A stretch of 64,000 nt of DNA from JBBSNV01 sp964458605 (GTDB lineage Bacteria > Pseudomonadota > Alphaproteobacteria > Reyranellales > JAQSWP01): assembly GCA_964458605.1 (NCBI GenBank), contig CAYWLS010000004.1, positions 62,001 through 126,000 of the forward strand. The letters are read 5' to 3'. The translations under genes were made by a program, and so were the position numbers. Below are positions 17,108 through 24,953 of this stretch, piece after piece (the stretch's first letter is position 1; each line of letters opens with the position of its first letter). The notes below the pieces were generated by a model, which saw nothing but the letters and a program-made list of their open reading frames with translations, did no database searches and was not told where the DNA came from.

Positions 17108-17623
17108 TCAAGGCTCGATGGCGAGATGGACGCCGCGCGGTATCGTCCGCAGGAGTTCCAGCAGATCGTCCAGCGCCAGCGCCACGCAGCCTTCGGTCGG
17201 CGCGTAGTCCGCGCGCGCGACATGCAGGAAGATCGCGCTGCCGCGATCCTTCTCCACCGGCGCATCGTTCCAGCCCAGTTCGACGACCACGTCGTAGATG
17301 CGGTCGTCGCGCCACAGCTTTTCGTGACGCGCGGCGCAGGGCAGGACGATGCGCCGGTTGTAGTCGACCGATCGCGGATCGTCGCACCAGCCGTCTTCGG
17401 GCGCGAGCGCTTCGGTCGGCAGCTTCGTGGCGGGCCGCGCCATGCGGTCGGGCCGATAGAACACCCGGCGCAGCGCCATACGCGCGCGCGGCGTGGCGCC
17501 GTCGCTCTCGCGCTTGTCGGCGCGCACGCCGCCTTTGCCCAGCGCGCAGCGGAACGCCAGCGCGCCGTAGCGCAGGGTGCCGCGCCGCGGGTCGGCGGGA
17601 TCGGGCGTCACCAGGATATCCAT
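17108..17623 (-). CDS. L,D-transpeptidase (YkuD) family protein
   Basis: A 171-residue protein with the L,D-transpeptidase catalytic signature: GSAIFLHVAR followed by PTEGCVALALDDL, giving the catalytic His and Cys. Family members crosslink peptidoglycan or attach proteins to it. Unusually, no signal peptide is visible (MDILVTPDPADPRRG), a feature of a short YkuD subgroup in alphaproteobacteria. Earlier motifs include GWCDDPRSVDYNR and YDVVVELGWND. It stands alone and is divergent from the TetR gene. Confidence 0.85.
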   Translation of the reverse strand: MDILVTPDPADPRRGTLRYGALAFRCALGKGGVRADKRESDGATPRARMALRRVFYRPDRMARPATKLPTEALAPEDGWCDDPRSVDYNRRIVLPCAARHEKLWRDDRIYDVVVELGWNDAPVEKDRGSAIFLHVARADYAPTEGCVALALDDLLELLRTIPRGVHLAIEP

Positions 17624-17691
17624 CGCGCCCTTATAGCGCGCTCTGGCGCGCTTCTGTAGCGGCGGGCATGATCGGCGGGCGAGGGGAAATC

Positions 17692-18309
17692 GTGAGCAAA
17701 GCCAAACGCCGCCAGGACCTTTACGACTTCAAGCGGACGCGCATCGTCGCGGCGGCGGAAAAGATCTTCCTGGCCCAGGGCATCGAGGGCGCTTCGCTGC
17801 GCGCCATCGCCCGCGAGGCGGGCTACACGCCGGGCGCGCTCTACGCCTACTACGCCTCCAAGGAGGAGCTTTACGCCGAAATCCTGCGCCGCTCGCTGGA
17901 ACGGCTGCAGGCGGCGGTGCGCCAGGGCGCGAAAGGCAGGCCGGAAAAGGCGCTGGCCGGCGCGATGCGCGCCTTCTGGCGCTACTATCGCGACCACCCC
18001 GAGGATCTGTCGCTCAGCATGTACGTGCAGCGCGGCCTGGCGCCCAAAGGCCTGACGCCCAAGCTCGATCGCGAGCTGAACCAGAGGCTGGCCGCGGCGC
18101 TCGAGGTCATCCGCGAGCAGCTGGCGGCGCTCGATCCGGGGCTGAGCCGGGCCCGGCTCGATCATCACACCCGCGCCCTGCTGAGCGCGGTGATGGGCGT
18201 GCTGCTGCTGGCCCATACCGGGCGGCTCAAGAAGCTGGACGGCGACCCGGAAAAGCTGGTCGATCACCACATCGCCCTGACCCTGGCGGCGATCGCCCGC
18301 CAGGCCTGA
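17692..18309 (+). CDS. TetR family transcriptional regulator
   Basis: A 205-residue regulator. The helix-turn-helix is at about residues 15-60 (RIVAAAEKIFLAQGIEGASL and AREAGYTPGALYAYYASKEELYAEIL), followed by a helical ligand domain. The GTG at 17692 was chosen because GAGGGG lies six bases upstream; an in-frame ATG at 17668 has no such site. It directly precedes a crotonase gene whose promoter contains a perfect palindrome, so the likely target is the crotonase and the ligand an acyl-CoA. That regulatory link is inferred from position. Confidence 0.9.
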   Translation: MSKAKRRQDLYDFKRTRIVAAAEKIFLAQGIEGASLRAIAREAGYTPGALYAYYASKEELYAEILRRSLERLQAAVRQGAKGRPEKALAGAMRAFWRYYRDHPEDLSLSMYVQRGLAPKGLTPKLDRELNQRLAAALEVIREQLAALDPGLSRARLDHHTRALLSAVMGVLLLAHTGRLKKLDGDPEKLVDHHIALTLAAIARQA

Positions 18310-18329
18310 GACCCCCGCCGGCCGGTGCC

Positions 18330-18373
18330 TTGCCGGTTGGCGCCATACCGTTCATAATATTGAACAGTGTTCA
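18330..18373 (+). promoter_or_regulatory. Crotonase promoter with palindromic TetR-type operator
   Basis: TTGCCG at 18330-18335 and CATAAT at 18353-18358 with a 17-base spacer make a fair promoter. The perfect palindrome TGAACAGTGTTCA (18361-18373) starts three bases after the -10, and a second inverted pair GTTCA/TGAAC (18350-18365) straddles the -10. This is a classic repressor position, and the TetR gene ends just upstream. Confidence 0.65.
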
Positions 18374-18392
18374 GGAATCCACGGAGGAACCC

Positions 18393-19253
18393 ATGGCCAA
18401 GACGGTGCTGTACGAAAGCGACGGACGGATCGGGCGCATCACGCTCAACCGGCCCGAGGCGATGAACGCCATCAATCACGAGTTGCCCGTCGACCTGGCC
18501 GAGGCGGTGCGCCAGGCCAACGACGACGCCAAGGTCCACGTCATCGTGCTGTCGGGCAGGGGCGCGGCATTCTGCGCCGGCTACGACCTGCTGAAATACG
18601 CCGAGACCGACGGCTCCAACACCTTCACCCAGTCCATGCCCTGGGATCCGATGAAGGATTACAAGGCGATGATGCGCAACAACGAGTGCTTCATGAGTCT
18701 GTGGCGCTCCTACAAGCCGGTGCTGTGCAAGGTGCACGGCTATGCGGTGGCCGGCGGCTCCGACATCGCGCTGTGCTGCGACCTCATCTTCATGGGCGAG
18801 AATGCGCGCATCGGCTACATGCCGACCCGGGTCTGGGGCTGCCCGACCACGGCGATGTGGGTCTATCGCATCGGCGCGGAGAAGGCCAAGCGCATGCTGT
18901 TCACCGGCGACAAGATCGGCGGACGGGAGGCGCAGGAATTGGGCCTGGTCTACAAGGCGGTGCCCGAGGCCGAGCTCGATGCCGAGGTCGAAGCCATGGC
19001 CGAGCGCATGGCCGGCGTGCCGCAGAACCAGTTGATGATGCAGAAGCTGATGATCAACCAGGCCTTCGACAACATGGGGCTGAACAACACGCAGATGATC
19101 GCCACCCTGTTCGACGGCATCACCCGCCATTCGCCTGAGGGCCTGAACTTCAAGGCGCGGGCCGAGCAGCGCGGCTGGAAGGAAGCGGTCAAGGAGCGCG
19201 ACCAGGGCACCTTCGACTGGACCGCCAACCGGCCGATGAACAAGCCGCAATAG
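18393..19253 (+). CDS. Enoyl-CoA hydratase/isomerase (crotonase) family protein
   Basis: A 286-residue crotonase acting on acyl-CoA thioesters. Signature parts are ITLNRPEAMNAIN, the first oxyanion loop in SGRGAAFCAGYDL, and KVHGYAVAGGSDIALCCDL with the second oxyanion hole. The catalytic Glu pair of true hydratases is not obvious: the position after YAVAGG is Ser-Asp, and the later loop reads MPTRVWGCPT, so the exact reaction is unknown. ATG at 18393 has GGAGG upstream. It lies downstream of a TetR gene and behind a palindromic operator. Confidence 0.9.
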   Translation: MAKTVLYESDGRIGRITLNRPEAMNAINHELPVDLAEAVRQANDDAKVHVIVLSGRGAAFCAGYDLLKYAETDGSNTFTQSMPWDPMKDYKAMMRNNECFMSLWRSYKPVLCKVHGYAVAGGSDIALCCDLIFMGENARIGYMPTRVWGCPTTAMWVYRIGAEKAKRMLFTGDKIGGREAQELGLVYKAVPEAELDAEVEAMAERMAGVPQNQLMMQKLMINQAFDNMGLNNTQMIATLFDGITRHSPEGLNFKARAEQRGWKEAVKERDQGTFDWTANRPMNKPQ

Positions 19254-19279
19254 GCGGCCTGGTGGCCGCCGTCCCCTCA

Positions 19280-19321
19280 GACGTCCCCGGGGACGTCCAG
19301 GGGACGCCCCCGGGGATGTCC
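19280..19321. repeat. Two adjacent GC-rich palindromes
   Basis: GACGTCCCCGGGGACGTC at 19280-19297 is a perfect 18-bp palindrome. It is followed by a second, imperfect one at 19302-19321 with the same GGAC and GTCC ends. They lie 27 bases past the crotonase stop and could act as a factor-dependent terminator or a protein-binding site. No T-run follows. Confidence 0.5.
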
Positions 19322-19502
19322 TTGGGACGGGTCGGCCGAACCGCCCTGCGATCGCCTCTGCCGCGATGGCGCGAAAGTTCCCCGCGGCGCAGAAAATTTC
19401 TCGCCGCCACCGGGCCGGCGGCGTCGGAATTGCCGTCCCGCCGGTGCGTAGCTACCCTGCATCGGGGCGGATAGTCGCCCTTTCAGCAGGGGGTTTTGGT
19501 TC

Positions 19503-19811
19503 ATGACGGTTTCGTTTCTGACCCGCATGGCGGGGCTGATGGCGGGGCGCAGCGAATTGGCGTTGCCGCGGCGCAGTTTGATCGGCGCGGCGCTGGCCGG
19601 CGCTGCCCTGGCGGCGGCGCCGGCCCTGGTCGCCACGCCAGCCAAGGCCGACAACAACGATCGCGACCACATCGGCGATGCGCTGGAGGATCTGCGCGCG
19701 GCGCGGCGGGAGCTGGTGCAGGTCGATCACGACCGCCGCAACCGCGACTACGCCCTGCAGCAGATCGATCAGGCGATCGCCGCCACGCAGCGCATCCAGC
19801 GCTGGCGCTGA
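19503..19811 (+). CDS. Small exported helical protein
   Basis: A 102-residue protein with an export signal: LPRRSLIGAALAGAALAAAP contains a twin-arginine pair ahead of the hydrophobic core, with a likely cut after TPAKA near residue 49. The mature 53 residues form one charged helical region (DALEDLRAARRELVQVDHDRRNRDYALQ). No family is recognised. The GGGGG ribosome binding site is about 11 bases from the ATG. It is followed by an exported protein gene after 106 bases. Confidence 0.65.
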   Translation: MTVSFLTRMAGLMAGRSELALPRRSLIGAALAGAALAAAPALVATPAKADNNDRDHIGDALEDLRAARRELVQVDHDRRNRDYALQQIDQAIAATQRIQRWR

Positions 19812-19917
19812 GGCCGGGCCGGCCCGCCCGTTCCACCTGACGGGCGGCCGCCGGCGCCGCTTCTTTCCTTCGACGGCGCAGCTATACTGGGAGCGTCGGA
19901 ACTCCCGGAGTAAAAGC

Positions 19918-20826
19918 ATGCGCCTTGCGCATTTGGTTTCCCCGGCCCGGGCGGTTGCCCTGGCCACGATCATTCTCGGCGGCGCCCCGGCCGGTGCGCA
20001 GTCTCCCGGCGACGCCCTGTCCCAATTCGATCTGAAGATCGACGGCACGACGGTCGAGGCGCATATGCGCAACGCCCAGTTCGCCTTCATCTTCCACAAC
20101 CCGCTCGAACCGTCCGACCGGGGCATCATCCTGCGCTACATCACCGATCTGCGCGTCTCCAACGCCGCCGAGGGCGAGCGCGGCCAGGTCACGGCCGAAG
20201 CCTTCCGCGTGCTGGCCGACGGCACCAGGCAGCAGGCGTGGAGCGGCACCTTTCCCGGCACCCAGACCGAGCTGCGCGACCAGCGCCTGATCGTCACCAC
20301 GCCCGGCTGCTGCGGCGCGCTCGACAGCCACGCCGCCGTGTCGCTGGGCACCGGCAAGGTGCTCTACACCTCCAGCGGTTCCTCGCCGGGCATCAATGTC
20401 GGGGTCATCGAGATCCCCAACACCGGGGCGCTGGGCCTGCGCTACGTCGCGGTGCACGGCGTGTTCTCGGCCACCGACGAGCAGGTGCTGAAGAGCAAGT
20501 CGGCGCTGGCGCTGATCTCCTATTCCTCGCCGGCGGTGCCGATGCAGAAGCTGCTGGTGATGCAGCGCCAGGAAGGCAAGATCGACGACAGCTATCACGA
20601 GGTCCATCTCGGCTGGGTCTCCGACAAGCCCAACGACGTGGAAGGGCGCCGCCTGATTTTGTGGAAGGCCGACGGCAACAAGAATGCCGCCGCCGTCACC
20701 GGCGCGACCCTGAAGGTGGAGATCGGCGATCAAACCTTGCTGCTGCCGGTGGTCAACGACCGCTTCGACCTGACCACCGCCACCGTGCCGCCCAGTCTGG
20801 TGCTGGTGCAGGAGCCGGTGGAATAG
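19918..20826 (+). CDS. Exported protein of unknown function
   Basis: A 302-residue protein with a signal peptide (MRLAHLVSPARAVALATIIL, cut near PAGAQ). The mature part looks beta-rich and includes TTPGCCGALDSHAAV with a vicinal cysteine pair, and an SSGSSPGINVGVIEIPNTG loop. No domain is recognised. The frame is open far upstream, but the ATG at 19918 has GGAG upstream and starts the signal peptide. A TATACT sequence at 19883-19888 may be the -10 of its promoter. Convergent with the manganese exporter gene, 18 bases away. Confidence 0.75.
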   Translation: MRLAHLVSPARAVALATIILGGAPAGAQSPGDALSQFDLKIDGTTVEAHMRNAQFAFIFHNPLEPSDRGIILRYITDLRVSNAAEGERGQVTAEAFRVLADGTRQQAWSGTFPGTQTELRDQRLIVTTPGCCGALDSHAAVSLGTGKVLYTSSGSSPGINVGVIEIPNTGALGLRYVAVHGVFSATDEQVLKSKSALALISYSSPAVPMQKLLVMQRQEGKIDDSYHEVHLGWVSDKPNDVEGRRLILWKADGNKNAAAVTGATLKVEIGDQTLLLPVVNDRFDLTTATVPPSLVLVQEPVE

Positions 20827-20844
20827 GCCGGTCCGCGATCAGGG

Positions 20845-21456
20845 CTAGCCGACCAGCGCCGCCACGCCCAGCGCGGCGAACAGCAGGGCGGCGAAGATAC
20901 GGATGGCGCGCAGCGGCAGGCGTTGCGCGGCCAGGCCGCTCAGCAGCACCACCGGAACGTTGGCGACCAGCATGCCGACGGTGGTGCCGCTGGCCACGCC
21001 CAGCACGTCGTGGAAGCGCGCCGCCAGGGCGACGGTGGCGATCTGAGTCTTGTCGCCCATCTCGACCACGAAGAACGCGATCAGCGTAGTGAGGAAGATG
21101 CCGTAGCGCGGCTTGGCATCGGCCTGGGCGGCATCGTCGTCGAGCTTGTCGGGAACCAGCGTCCAGGCGGCCATGGCGATGAACGAGACGCCGACCACAT
21201 AGCGCAGCACCTGTTCGCCGCCCACCCGATCGATCAAGTCGGCGCTGTGGAATCCGACGAAAGCCGCCAGCAGGTGATTGGCCAGGGTAGCGGCCAGGAT
21301 GCCCAGAATGATCGGCACCGGCCGGCGAAAGCGCGCCGCCAGGGTGAGCGCCAGCAATTGCGTCTTGTCGCCGATTTCGGCCAGGGCCACGGCGCCGGCC
21401 GAGATGAGGAGAGCTTCCACGGGGAAATCCACTGCGGGGCCGGACGCATGACGCAA
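20845..21456 (-). CDS. GDT1/UPF0016 (TMEM165) family manganese exporter
   Basis: A 203-residue inner membrane protein with six hydrophobic segments in two repeats, each with the family motif E-x-G-D-K-T: LAEIGDKTQ near residue 25 and FVVEMGDKTQ near residue 145. Bacterial members such as MneA export Mn(II). I place the start at a TTG at 21456 because GGAGG (21465-21469) lies exactly eight bases upstream; GTG codons at 21432 and 21420 are alternatives. Longer open-frame starts fall inside the riboswitch and cannot be right. The upstream yybP-ykoY riboswitch strongly supports manganese as the substrate. Confidence 0.92.
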   Translation of the reverse strand: MRHASGPAVDFPVEALLISAGAVALAEIGDKTQLLALTLAARFRRPVPIILGILAATLANHLLAAFVGFHSADLIDRVGGEQVLRYVVGVSFIAMAAWTLVPDKLDDDAAQADAKPRYGIFLTTLIAFFVVEMGDKTQIATVALAARFHDVLGVASGTTVGMLVANVPVVLLSGLAAQRLPLRAIRIFAALLFAALGVAALVG

Positions 21457-21458
21457 TG

Positions 21459-21492
21459 GCTTCGCCTCCGCGCCCGACCCCGGTTGCGAAGC
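21459..21492 (-). promoter_or_regulatory. Riboswitch expression platform: hairpin at the Shine-Dalgarno
   Basis: A 7-bp perfect inverted repeat, GCTTCGC (21486-21492) with GCGAAGC (21459-21465) read on the minus strand. Its 3' arm abuts and overlaps the GGAGG ribosome binding site at 21465-21469 and ends two bases before the TTG start. Such a hairpin would hide the initiation region when the riboswitch is unliganded. Translational control is inferred. Confidence 0.6.
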
Positions 21493-21498
21493 ACGATG

Positions 21499-21640
21499 CC
21501 AAAGGTCTCGCCGGGCGCGCCGGGCTGCAAGCCGCGGCGGCGCTGCAGACGCCATGGCCTTGGACAAGGTCCGCGGCCAAGTGTGTTGACGCCTGCCCCG
21601 CCGGTGCCAAGGACCGGCGGTCAGCTACTCCCCGATGACG
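21499..21640 (-). ncRNA. yybP-ykoY manganese riboswitch aptamer
   Basis: Reading the minus strand, the leader of the exporter gene contains the conserved blocks of this riboswitch in the right order: GGGGAGTAGC (21633-21624), GTCAACACACTTGG in the core, GGACCTTGTCC, and GCGAGACCTTTGG at the 3' end (21511-21499). A GACCGCCGGTC-type stem and an ACCGGCGG arm flank the first block. The motif binds Mn(II) and turns on manganese efflux genes. The gene it precedes belongs to one of the families most often found behind this aptamer. Confidence 0.9.
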
Positions 21641-21689
21641 GATCGAATAGACGCCCTGAGATAGGGCCTGCGGCGGCGGCCTGGAAAGC

Positions 21690-23165
21690 CTAACCTGCTA
21701 CCTGCGGCGCTTTGTCCTGCATGGCGGCGCTGGCCAGCGCCGTCAGGGTCAGCATGCCGTGGCGCCAGCTCTGGCCGTCGATGCGGCCCTTGATCTTGCC
21801 CAGGCGCAGCTCGAAGGCGAGATCCGGCCGCAGCCGGGCGATCAGCTGGCGATAGCGCTCGGCGGTATAGGCCCAGGATTTCGGCGCGGTGCGCATCTCC
21901 TGGTCGGCGACGTCGAGATGGACCATGACCCGGGTGTGCGGGCCGACCAGCGACAGCAGGCGACTGAAGAAGGTCTCCAGCTCTGCGGGCGGCACGTGCA
22001 TCACCACCGCTACCGACAGCACGACGTCGGGCGGGTTCATGGCGAGGCGGCGCAGCAGCAAATCGTCGATCACGGCAAGCGTCGGCGCCTTGGCTTCGGC
22101 CAGGCCGGGCTCCAGCATCCTCAGGCCGTCGCGATAGAAAGCGTCGGTGACGTCGAGCCCGGTATAGTTGCCGCGATCGAGATAGCGGATCAGGTGCTGG
22201 CCCACGCGCAGCGAACCGCAGCCATAGTCGATCACCCGTTCCTCGGGGCGCAGGTTCCAGTCGCGCAGCGCGGCGAACTTGCTGAAGCCGCGGCTGGCGA
22301 AGCGGTCGGTCGAATACTTGCCGCGACCGCTGATCAGGCTGCTGTCCGAATAGTCGGCCATGCCCAACGTGCGATGCGGCTGGCCGGCGGCCAGGCTGCT
22401 GGAAATCTGCTGGGCGTAGTAGTCGGCGAAGCTGCGGCCGGGATTTTCCTTCTGCCAGGCCTGCCAGCGCGCGTTCTCCACGGCGATGCGGATCTTGCGG
22501 CCGGCCGACTTCTTGAACCAGCCGCCCAGCCGGTGCTCGAGTGCCTTGGGCACGCGCAGGCCCGCGCTGCGCGCCTGCGGATCGCCCACCGCCTGACCGA
22601 TGACGCGGCCGACGGTGAGGCCGGCGGCGCAGGCATAGGCGCCGAGATAGAGCAGCTCGACGATCTCGCGTCCGGCGATGAAACCGGCCGCCATGCCGGG
22701 CGCGGTCGGCAACAGGTAATCGTCGAGCAGGTCGAAGATCAGCGCGCCGCTCTGGAACACGAAGCCGACGATCACAGCCAGTCGTGCCGCGGAAGACGGC
22801 AGCTTGCTGCGGCGCGCCGCCAGCAGGATGCCCCCCGCCGCGATCCAGCCCGCCAGCATGGGGTAGTCGTCGTTGTCGATGGTCGGCACGAGGTTGGGAA
22901 ACAGATCGTCCAGCGACAGCATCGTCACCAGGCCCAGGCCCAGCGCCGCGATCCACCAGCCGAGGCGGCGCCAGCCGGCCTGGAACAGGCCGATGCCGAA
23001 GGTCACGGCAGCCAGCACGATAAGCAGCGTCGTGTCGAGCCATTCGACGGGTCCATGCTCGGCCGAAAACGGAATCGCCATGTCGATCTGCAGACCGATC
23101 GCCCAGGCGATGATCAGCAGCAGCAACACGGGCAGCGCCAGCGCCGATACGCGGCCAAGATTCAT
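21690..23165 (-). CDS. Membrane-domain/SAM methyltransferase fusion protein (copy A)
   Basis: A 491-residue protein. Residues 1-210 hold about six hydrophobic helices (LALPVLLLLIIAWAIGLQ, LLIVLAAVTFGIGLFQAG and others), with PVEWLDTTLLI and GREIVELLYLGAY conserved. After a charged linker, residues 290-480 form a class I methyltransferase with motif I VIDYGCGSLRVGQHLIRYL and VVLSVAVVMHVPP. A neighbour on the same strand (23282) has the same architecture. Substrate unknown; a membrane lipid or envelope molecule is plausible. The gap to the neighbour is 116 bases. Confidence 0.85.
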   Translation of the reverse strand: MNLGRVSALALPVLLLLIIAWAIGLQIDMAIPFSAEHGPVEWLDTTLLIVLAAVTFGIGLFQAGWRRLGWWIAALGLGLVTMLSLDDLFPNLVPTIDNDDYPMLAGWIAAGGILLAARRSKLPSSAARLAVIVGFVFQSGALIFDLLDDYLLPTAPGMAAGFIAGREIVELLYLGAYACAAGLTVGRVIGQAVGDPQARSAGLRVPKALEHRLGGWFKKSAGRKIRIAVENARWQAWQKENPGRSFADYYAQQISSSLAAGQPHRTLGMADYSDSSLISGRGKYSTDRFASRGFSKFAALRDWNLRPEERVIDYGCGSLRVGQHLIRYLDRGNYTGLDVTDAFYRDGLRMLEPGLAEAKAPTLAVIDDLLLRRLAMNPPDVVLSVAVVMHVPPAELETFFSRLLSLVGPHTRVMVHLDVADQEMRTAPKSWAYTAERYRQLIARLRPDLAFELRLGKIKGRIDGQSWRHGMLTLTALASAAMQDKAPQVAG

Positions 23166-23281
23166 GGCAAGATTCCAGCGGTGAGGGTAAACAGGGTTAT
23201 CGGTACCTTGAAGCGGCTGACCAATCCCTGACGATCATGGCCGCGGTACTGCGCCGAATCTTGGGCGCCGGCCGGGATAGA

Positions 23282-24733
23282 TCAATGCGCGCTGTTGGTC
23301 AACCTGATGACGCCGTGACGCCACTCGATACCGTCGATGCGGCCTTTGGATTCGGCGATGGCGATATCGAAGCGCAATTCGGGTCGCCGGGCAGCCACCA
23401 GGGCGCGGAATCGTCCTTCGGGATAGGCCCAGGACTTGGGCGCGGTGCGCAACTCGCGCTCTGCGACGTCGACATGGATCATGGCCCGGGTGTTGGGCCC
23501 GATCAGGCGCAGCACGCGGTCGAAATATTTCTCGAGTTCCTGCGGCGCGACATGCATGACGACGGCCACCGACAGCACGACATCGGGCGGATCCTGCGCC
23601 AGCCGATCGATCAGCTCATCGGCGATCACGCCGAAGCGCGGCGTCTTACGCGCCAGCAGGCCCGGCTCGTGGCGTTCGAGCAGTTCGATGCCGGCCTTGT
23701 AGAAGGTGTCGGCGATATCGATACCGGTGTAGCGGCCGGGTTCCAGATAGCGGATCAGGTGCCGGCCCACGCGCAGCGAGCCGCAGCCATAGTCGATCAC
23801 CCGTTCGTCGGGCCGCAGGTTCCAGTCGAGAATCTGCTGGAACTTCCCCACGCCGCGCCGCGCCGCCGCCTCGGCGGTCCATTCGCCCTTGCCGCCGATC
23901 ATGGCGTCGATGCCATAGGCCTTGGTGCCCAAGGTGCGGTGCGGCTGGCCGCGCTTCAATGTCGTGCCGATCTGCGCGGCGTAATAGTCGGCGAAGTCGC
24001 GACCGGGAAGGCGTCGCTGCCAGGCCGCAAAACGCATCGTCTCGGCGGCGATGCGCAGCTTGCGCAGGCTGGGCAGGCGAAAGGCGCTGCCCAGGCGCCG
24101 CTCGAGCCAGCCCGGCACGCCGATGCCGGTGCGCCGCGCCGCGGCGGGATGGGCGAAGGCGCGCAGCACGATGCGCGCGCATAGCAGCAGTCCGGCCAGG
24201 CAATAGCAAGCCAGATACAGCAGCTCGACAATCTCGCGGCCGGCCACCAACTGGTCGGCCATGGCGGGCAGGCCCGGCAGCACCGCGGTGTCGCCCAGAT
24301 CGAAGCCGAGCGCGAGGCCGTGCAGCGCGAAGCCCAGCAGCGCGATGACGCGGATGCCGCCACGCACCAGGGTCGAGCGATGCAGCAGCAGCAGAACCGA
24401 AGCGGCCAGCGCCCAGCCGGCCAGCATCGGCAGATCGTCCGGATCGATCGCCGGCAGCACCTGCTGCATCACGCTGGTGGTGGACAGCAGCGCCACCACC
24501 GCGAAGCCGATGCTGATGGTCCACAGCGCCGAACGGCGCGCGTCGCGCCAGAAGGCGGCGATCGCCGCGCACAATACCGCCAGCAGCGCCAGCAGCGCCG
24601 TGTCGAGCCATTCCACCGGGCCGCTGTCGGTGCTGAACGGCACCGCCAGGCGGACCTGCATGATGACGGCGATCAGGATCGACGCGCCGAGCGACAACGT
24701 CGCGATCAGCGCCAGCAGATTGTTGCGGGACAT
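23282..24733 (-). CDS. Membrane-domain/SAM methyltransferase fusion protein (copy B)
   Basis: A 483-residue paralogue of the protein at 21690 with the same order: six or so membrane helices (FSTDSGPVEWLDTALLALLA, GREIVELLYLACYCLAGLLL), a linker with GRDFADYYAAQIG, then a methyltransferase domain with VIDYGCGSLRVGRHLIRYLE and VVLSVAVVMHVAPQELEKYF. The core motifs are almost identical between copies while the helices have drifted, as expected for an old tandem duplication. Probably the first gene of the pair in transcription order. Confidence 0.85.
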   Translation of the reverse strand: MSRNNLLALIATLSLGASILIAVIMQVRLAVPFSTDSGPVEWLDTALLALLAVLCAAIAAFWRDARRSALWTISIGFAVVALLSTTSVMQQVLPAIDPDDLPMLAGWALAASVLLLLHRSTLVRGGIRVIALLGFALHGLALGFDLGDTAVLPGLPAMADQLVAGREIVELLYLACYCLAGLLLCARIVLRAFAHPAAARRTGIGVPGWLERRLGSAFRLPSLRKLRIAAETMRFAAWQRRLPGRDFADYYAAQIGTTLKRGQPHRTLGTKAYGIDAMIGGKGEWTAEAAARRGVGKFQQILDWNLRPDERVIDYGCGSLRVGRHLIRYLEPGRYTGIDIADTFYKAGIELLERHEPGLLARKTPRFGVIADELIDRLAQDPPDVVLSVAVVMHVAPQELEKYFDRVLRLIGPNTRAMIHVDVAERELRTAPKSWAYPEGRFRALVAARRPELRFDIAIAESKGRIDGIEWRHGVIRLTNSAH

Positions 24734-24953
24734 GGGACCGAAAGGGATTGGGCATGCGCGTCACGCGCGATGCGCAACCCTAGCGGCGCGCCCTGAACGA
24801 CGCCTGACGCGAAGCTAAAGGAATGCTGACACGCGGTGGCCCGCCGATGCGCGACGCGGTTGCCGGAAGCGAACCCCACGCGGGCGTATCGCGCGGACCG
24901 GAGCGGATCGCGATCGCTCGACGCGCCGCAACGCTGCCATCCGATCCCGTGCG

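Noticed and set aside
21457..21567. Longer N-terminus for the GDT1-family exporter (start at 21567)
   Set aside because: That start lies inside the manganese riboswitch and would translate aptamer sequence; the extension has no membrane or family features.
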